Assembly: GCA_937920455.1 (NCBI GenBank)
Contig: CALETX010000163.1
Location: forward strand, 1 to 10,127
DNA length: 10,127 nucleotides
Direction: 5' to 3'
DNA from: an uncultured bacterium
GTDB lineage: Bacteria > Verrucomicrobiota > Kiritimatiellia > UBA8416 > CALETX01
In this document: positions 6,720-10,127 of the stretch, piece by piece
Position numbering within the stretch: the first letter of the stretch is position 1
Layout: each line of letters begins with the position of its first letter
Notes under the pieces: generated by a model
What the model was told of the DNA's origin: nothing
The model's input: only the letters and a program-made list of their open reading frames with translations
Database searches by the model: none
Position numbers and translations under genes: made by a program

Positions 6720-8213
6720 TTATCTTTGGCGCGGGGGTGGGGGGCGGTATCTGAGGAAAGGTATCCTGTACTGTGCTGCCAACCGTTCATTGACCTCCTG
6801 CCTGGCGATTTGGTCAACAACGATATCTACGCCGACGGATTTGAGTGTTAGGCGGTGGAGTCCGCCGTCCTTGTCAACGGTTTTGAAAACATCCTCCATG
6901 TTTGCGACCATCTGTCCGTTGACCGACGTGACAATGGCGTTGCGGATTTCGTGAAAGCCGATATTGGATGAGTCGGGGAGCACGCCGGCAAGTATCACGA
7001 CGCGTTGTCCTTGTGTTTCTGCCTGATGGCGTTCAAAAAGATATTTCTGCACTAGACGGGGATCAACAACACGTTCCCAATTTGCGCCGTGGGCGCGCAG
7101 ATATCGGCCGGTGAGTTCCATGAGAACATATCCGCCATCAATAAGAAACGGCACCGGATCTCCACTGAAATTTTCGGGTATCAGATTTTGATTGTCGTCC
7201 CAGCGGGAAAGCCTCACGACGATATTTATTGGCTGCCCATCGCGGATAATGGATACAGGCACCGACTCGCCGGGTTTGCGTCGCCCCTTTATGAGGTACG
7301 ACATCTGCATTCGTCCGTAATCAGGATCTTCATAGAAGCCAAGATTGTCCAGAATGAAGCTGTCCCATTTGACAATCACGTCGTTGGGCTTTAGTGACTC
7401 CCTTGCGCCGGTGCCGGGAAAGCATGCAAGGACGAGTATGCCTCGTCCATCTTCTTCCGGAGGCACGCGCAGGTATGCGCGTTTGGCGGGGTCTATCAGC
7501 GGTGTCCAGCTGAATCCTGCTGACGCGAAGCCTTCATAGGGAGGAAGTCGGGCGTCGGAAAGAAATCTTGCAAGAAGCTGCGCTGGCAACATGATGCCGA
7601 CTCTTGTCGAGGCGTCGTAGCTGATGAATATTCCCGCAAGTCTTCCGTCTTGAATAGCCGGCGCCCCTTCGCCGTTTATGTTCAGGTCGCTTATGACCGT
7701 GGCGGAAAGGCAGGCGTAAGGCGCAGAGGGCAGGTCGTTCATTCCAACCTGCAGAACGCGTCCTCCGCCGGACTGTTCCTCGCCGGTTTCGTTTATTTGA
7801 AGAATCGTCAGGGGAGCGTTTCTGTCCAACTGCTCAGCGATTTCGACGATGGTCGGAGGCATGGCAGGCATATTCTGTCCCACGCGTAACAGGGCAAGAT
7901 TCACCTGCGGATCCGAAATAAGGACATCAGCCATTGTTTTTTCGCCAGCTCTTGGCTGCTGCAATTCGACGAGTCTGGCGCTTCGGACGAGATTTTCAGT
8001 TGTGAGTATCAAATTGCTTGAAACCGCAACACCATAGCCGCTTTTCATTGCTGGCGCTTGATACTGCCACGGCAAAAACGGGTCCACTTGCTGATAAGTG
8101 ACCAGAACTCTCACAACAGAGCCTGCACCCGGCTGCGCATGGGCGATGTGAGGCGACAACACTTCGTGTGCAAGTGTCACTATGAAAACAAGTTGCAGGG
8201 GTATTCTCATCAT
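6720..8213 (-). CDS. HtrA/Deg-like pseudoprotease with PDZ-type domains, catalytic triad lost
   Basis: Starting from ATG at 8213 the product is 497 residues. The start is set by an ATGA overlap with the preceding stop and by the signal peptide that begins there (hydrophobic core 4-20, likely cleavage after AHA at 26). A longer frame from 8270 would add 19 residues read from the preceding gene. The trypsin-like fold at about 30-230 aligns with the neighbouring active protease (shared PWQ near 48-50; ILT at 69-71), but the triad positions read Asn74, Asn105 and Glu182. The NPGNSGGP loop has become NINGEGAP. A PDZ-like region (about 235-345) and a second Do-like PDZ region (about 360-485) follow, with a Pro/Arg-rich tail RPPPPRQR. 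It cannot be a conventional serine protease. It probably acts in the periplasm as a chaperone, substrate-binding subunit or regulator of its active neighbour; mixed oligomers are an inference. The reading frame is intact and the gene is not decayed. Confidence 0.9.
   Translation of the reverse strand: MMRIPLQLVFIVTLAHEVLSPHIAHAQPGAGSVVRVLVTYQQVDPFLPWQYQAPAMKSGYGVAVSSNLILTTENLVRSARLVELQQPRAGEKTMADVLISDPQVNLALLRVGQNMPAMPPTIVEIAEQLDRNAPLTILQINETGEEQSGGGRVLQVGMNDLPSAPYACLSATVISDLNINGEGAPAIQDGRLAGIFISYDASTRVGIMLPAQLLARFLSDARLPPYEGFASAGFSWTPLIDPAKRAYLRVPPEEDGRGILVLACFPGTGARESLKPNDVIVKWDSFILDNLGFYEDPDYGRMQMSYLIKGRRKPGESVPVSIIRDGQPINIVVRLSRWDDNQNLIPENFSGDPVPFLIDGGYVLMELTGRYLRAHGANWERVVDPRLVQKYLFERHQAETQGQRVVILAGVLPDSSNIGFHEIRNAIVTSVNGQMVANMEDVFKTVDKDGGLHRLTLKSVGVDIVVDQIARQEVNERLAAQYRIPFLRYRPPPPRQR
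8210..8213 (-). promoter_or_regulatory. ATGA stop/start overlap coupling protease and pseudoprotease
   Basis: The TGA stop of the active protease shares bases with the ATG of the pseudoprotease (ATGA). The bases upstream of this ATG (AAAGAAACCTCAAA) contain no Shine-Dalgarno match, so re-initiation by ribosomes finishing the protease is the likely way the second protein is made. This would keep the two products in a fixed ratio. A second ATG follows directly at 8210. Confidence 0.8.
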
Positions 8214-9709
8214 TTTGAGGTTTCTTTTTCGATGTTCGACGCTGCAGGGATCCCATACTGCGTCAGGCATTCTTCTGTTGCCTGGCTGGCGGCCTCGGCG
8301 GGAATCACAAGGAAATCGTCCATGCCAAGAAATTTGAGCACATGGAATCCATTCAAGGGCTTCTTGAGGGCGGCTGGGATGTCTTCGAGTCTGGCGATGA
8401 AACTTCCGTTGACTTCGACCAAGATCCCACTGACAAAGGAATCGGAGTAGGTGTTAATCGGATGGGGGAGGCGGCGCACAAGCACGACCAATTCGTCTCG
8501 GCCGTGATAAAGGTCGTCCATCTTTGCGTAAGTCATGCAGTAGACGAGCTGGTGAAACTGACGGTTAGGGGGCGTCCGTTCAAGGGACATCATCAGCTCT
8601 CTTGTGAGCGGCGAAAAGACCAGGCCTGCCAGCATAAAATATTTCGGTTTTTGGTCGTAGCGGTGTCTATACAGAAACGGGTCAACCCATCTCTTGAGAG
8701 GCACTCGCACTGAAATTTCCGCATTATCGCGCCAGACCTGAAAAACGGCGTCCTCACCACACTGCTTTCTTTCCAGAACCTCGGCAAAAAGAACGCTTTC
8801 CCCGTCAAGTTTTATGGATCCATCATCTTCTATTCGAGAACCATCAATCGAAAGCAGCACATCTCTTTCTTTGAGAATGCCGTAGGCACTTGTGAAGGGA
8901 TCCACGTAGTACACGACAATTCCGCTCTTTCCTTTCGGCAAGCCCAGGTCTTTCCGAAGCGCATCGTTTTTGACCCCGAAAGTTGCGGTGCCCAGTTCGG
9001 GATACCCTTCGTATTCGCCGTCCTTAATGTCGTCAAGGAAACGGCGGATCACAGGCAGCGGAATGGCGTATCCTATGTTTTCTGCCCAGGAAATTCCTTG
9101 GAAGGCGAGTCCTACGACTTTGTCATTATACAGCACCGGTCCACCGCTGTTGCCGGGGTTGATTGCAGCGTCCACCTGCAAGACAAGATGCTGGTCCACG
9201 CCGCTATGCATGTAGACGCTGTAGTCTATCCTTGACACGACTCCCCTCGTAAGAGAGATGCGATCGCCACCTAGTGGATAGCCAAGCACAATGACTTCAT
9301 CGTTCAGCCTGGGAAGGGCCTTCCCAAAAGTTACGGGGGTGGTGCCTTGGAAAAAGGCTGGGTCATCCACTTGCAGAATGGCCAGATCGCAATCATGGCC
9401 CGCAAAAAGGACTTTGGCGGGATAGCGCCGAGGATCCGAGTCTTTCTGAACCTGTAGAAAACGCGCATTTGAAACTACATGAGCATTGGTCAGTATTCTC
9501 TTTTTTTCGATTATGAAACCTGACCCTGTCCCACTCATGGGCCTTTCGGCCTGCCATGGCATGGTGTAATCATCAATCTGAAAAGTGGCATGAATCTTCA
9601 CCACCGAAGCGCGAATAGCACTGACGGACGCCGCTGTCGAAAGGGGAGGCAAGGAGAGCAAACAGCTTGCTGTCCAGGCGACAAAATAGAAATGCGGTTT
9701 TCTCTTCAT
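8210..9709 (-). CDS. HtrA/Deg-family periplasmic serine protease (S1C) with PDZ and Do-like PDZ regions
   Basis: This 499-residue protein starts at ATG 9709. A signal peptide is clear: KRK near the N-terminus, hydrophobic core 7-20, likely cleavage after STA or TAA at 26-27. The protease domain (about 30-230) has the complete triad: His77 in LTNAHVV, Asp108 in HDCDLAIL and Ser188 in NPGNSGGPV. A PDZ domain follows at about 237-340 (LGTATFGV; then GILKERDVLLSIDG), and a second, more divergent Do-like PDZ region at about 350-490. Total length matches Deg proteases with two C-terminal PDZ-type modules. It should degrade or refold misfolded envelope proteins. A Cys at position 16 sits in TASC, which lacks the Leu of a proper lipobox, so a soluble or loosely bound periplasmic form is more likely than a lipoprotein. 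GAGAG nine bases upstream is a modest binding site. Its stop overlaps the pseudoprotease start. The gene may follow its own promoter in the 79-base gap upstream, but none is convincing. Confidence 0.95.
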   Translation of the reverse strand: MKRKPHFYFVAWTASCLLSLPPLSTAASVSAIRASVVKIHATFQIDDYTMPWQAERPMSGTGSGFIIEKKRILTNAHVVSNARFLQVQKDSDPRRYPAKVLFAGHDCDLAILQVDDPAFFQGTTPVTFGKALPRLNDEVIVLGYPLGGDRISLTRGVVSRIDYSVYMHSGVDQHLVLQVDAAINPGNSGGPVLYNDKVVGLAFQGISWAENIGYAIPLPVIRRFLDDIKDGEYEGYPELGTATFGVKNDALRKDLGLPKGKSGIVVYYVDPFTSAYGILKERDVLLSIDGSRIEDDGSIKLDGESVLFAEVLERKQCGEDAVFQVWRDNAEISVRVPLKRWVDPFLYRHRYDQKPKYFMLAGLVFSPLTRELMMSLERTPPNRQFHQLVYCMTYAKMDDLYHGRDELVVLVRRLPHPINTYSDSFVSGILVEVNGSFIARLEDIPAALKKPLNGFHVLKFLGMDDFLVIPAEAASQATEECLTQYGIPAASNIEKETSK

Positions 9710-9788
9710 AGAGTTGCGCTCTCAAACACAGCGGATTCCGGGCACGTTCTGCAAGGAGATTTGAGTTCTGCGTTGGCTCTCCAGCTTA

Positions 9789-10127
9789 TCAGAACGTCAT
9801 AGCAAGCCATATTCCGTACTCGACGCCGTGGGAATTCCACTCCTTGTCAATTTCGCTCCACTTTTCGAAAGGCAGATAGGCGTTTATGGCAACCGCGGCT
9901 GACTTGCCGAGATCGAAGCGGATGCCTGCGATAATCTGCCAGTAGAGATCGGTCCATTCTCCTCCCGTGACGCTGTCGCTCACATAGCTATCCAGTATTC
10001 CGACACCGGCGCAAATAAGCTTGTCACGGAAGAGGAGGTTGATCTGGGGCGTCACGACGTAGTCGGCGGTGCCATTCGCGCCGTCGGGATTGGGCATGTA
10101 ATCAACAGCAACCTGCCAGTATCCGTC
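9789..10127 (-). CDS. C-terminal part of a putative outer-membrane beta-barrel protein (5' end cut by the window)
   Basis: The frame is open to the right edge, so the start is outside the window; an internal ATG at 10097 is probably not the start. The visible 112 residues show alternating hydrophobic and polar strands: WQVAVDYM, YVVTPQINLLF, LICAGVGIL, LYWQIIAGIRFDL, AAVAINAYL and VEYGIWLAMTF. They end in an aromatic residue, Phe, as in the C-terminal signal that BAM recognises in outer-membrane barrels. Polar loops (DSVTGGEWTD, SEIDKEWNSH) separate the strands. This pattern fits a small porin-like or OmpW/transporter-like barrel, but no family can be named. It lies 79 bases before the protease gene on the same strand. 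It may be part of the same transcript, in which case it is a candidate client of the HtrA pair, or a separate upstream gene. Confidence 0.65.
   Translation of the reverse strand, partial: DGYWQVAVDYMPNPDGANGTADYVVTPQINLLFRDKLICAGVGILDSYVSDSVTGGEWTDLYWQIIAGIRFDLGKSAAVAINAYLPFEKWSEIDKEWNSHGVEYGIWLAMTF

Noticed and set aside
8214..8270. A 19-residue N-terminal extension of the pseudoprotease from ATG 8270.
   Set aside because: It would bury the signal peptide behind charged residues and overlaps the end of the active protease gene; ATG 8213 forms the ATGA junction.
9661..9709. Lipoprotein signal (Cys16) on the active HtrA protein.
   Set aside because: The sequence TASC lacks the Leu normally three residues before the Cys, and a better signal peptidase I site lies at 26-27.
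9710..9788. Promoter or terminator in the gap between the beta-barrel gene and the protease gene.
   Set aside because: No hairpin with a T-run and no well-spaced -35/-10 pair could be seen; a lone TTGCAG is not enough.

Overview
The window carries one compact set of nine genes, all on the minus strand, so it is transcribed from right to left. It suggests a diderm (Gram-negative-type) bacterium. The evidence is an outer-membrane beta-barrel C-terminus ending in Phe, two exported HtrA-type proteins with signal peptides, Shine-Dalgarno-like sites (GGAGG, AGAGGA, GGAG) and ATG/GTG starts. Base composition looks moderate. The family mix (Deg-like protease, transglutaminase-like enzyme, ABC exporter, coiled-coil/TPR envelope protein) would fit a PVC-group or other little-cultured diderm phylum, but nothing here fixes the taxon. 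No tRNA, rRNA, CRISPR array, insertion sequence or phage gene was seen.

Layout in transcription order. (1) 10127-9789: C-terminus of a putative beta-barrel protein, cut by the window edge. (2) 9709-8210: HtrA/Deg-type serine protease with a complete His/Asp/Ser triad and two PDZ-type regions. (3) 8213-6720: a second HtrA-like protein of almost the same length and architecture that has lost all three catalytic residues (Asn, Asn, Glu); it overlaps the active protease by an ATGA junction. (4) 6660-6397: 87-residue membrane protein with three hydrophobic segments. (5) 6368-4950: membrane-anchored protein with helical/TPR-like repeats, an SH3-like segment and a long C-terminal coiled coil. (6) 4953-3439: membrane-anchored transglutaminase-like protein with an intact Cys-His-Asp triad, starting on a GTG that overlaps the previous stop (GTGA). 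(7) 3446-2715: ABC ATPase, overlapping the transglutaminase gene by 8 bases. (8) 2709-1033: twelve-helix-type ABC permease, 5 bases downstream. (9) 967 to the left edge: PAS-domain sensor kinase-like protein with intact N and G1 boxes, but Ser in place of the phospho-accepting His.

The overlaps and short gaps, with no convincing terminator between genes, make a single operon from the protease pair to the kinase-like gene plausible. Most products are predicted to sit in or face the cell envelope. A reasonable inference is an envelope maturation or quality-control system. It would combine an active/inactive HtrA pair, a membrane-tethered scaffold coupled to a papain-fold enzyme, and a dedicated ABC transporter, with a kinase-like sensor at the end that cannot autophosphorylate in the usual way. 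The recurring theme is a catalytically degenerate protein (pseudoprotease, pseudokinase-like sensor) encoded beside active enzymes. The substrate and physiological role cannot be read from the sequence.
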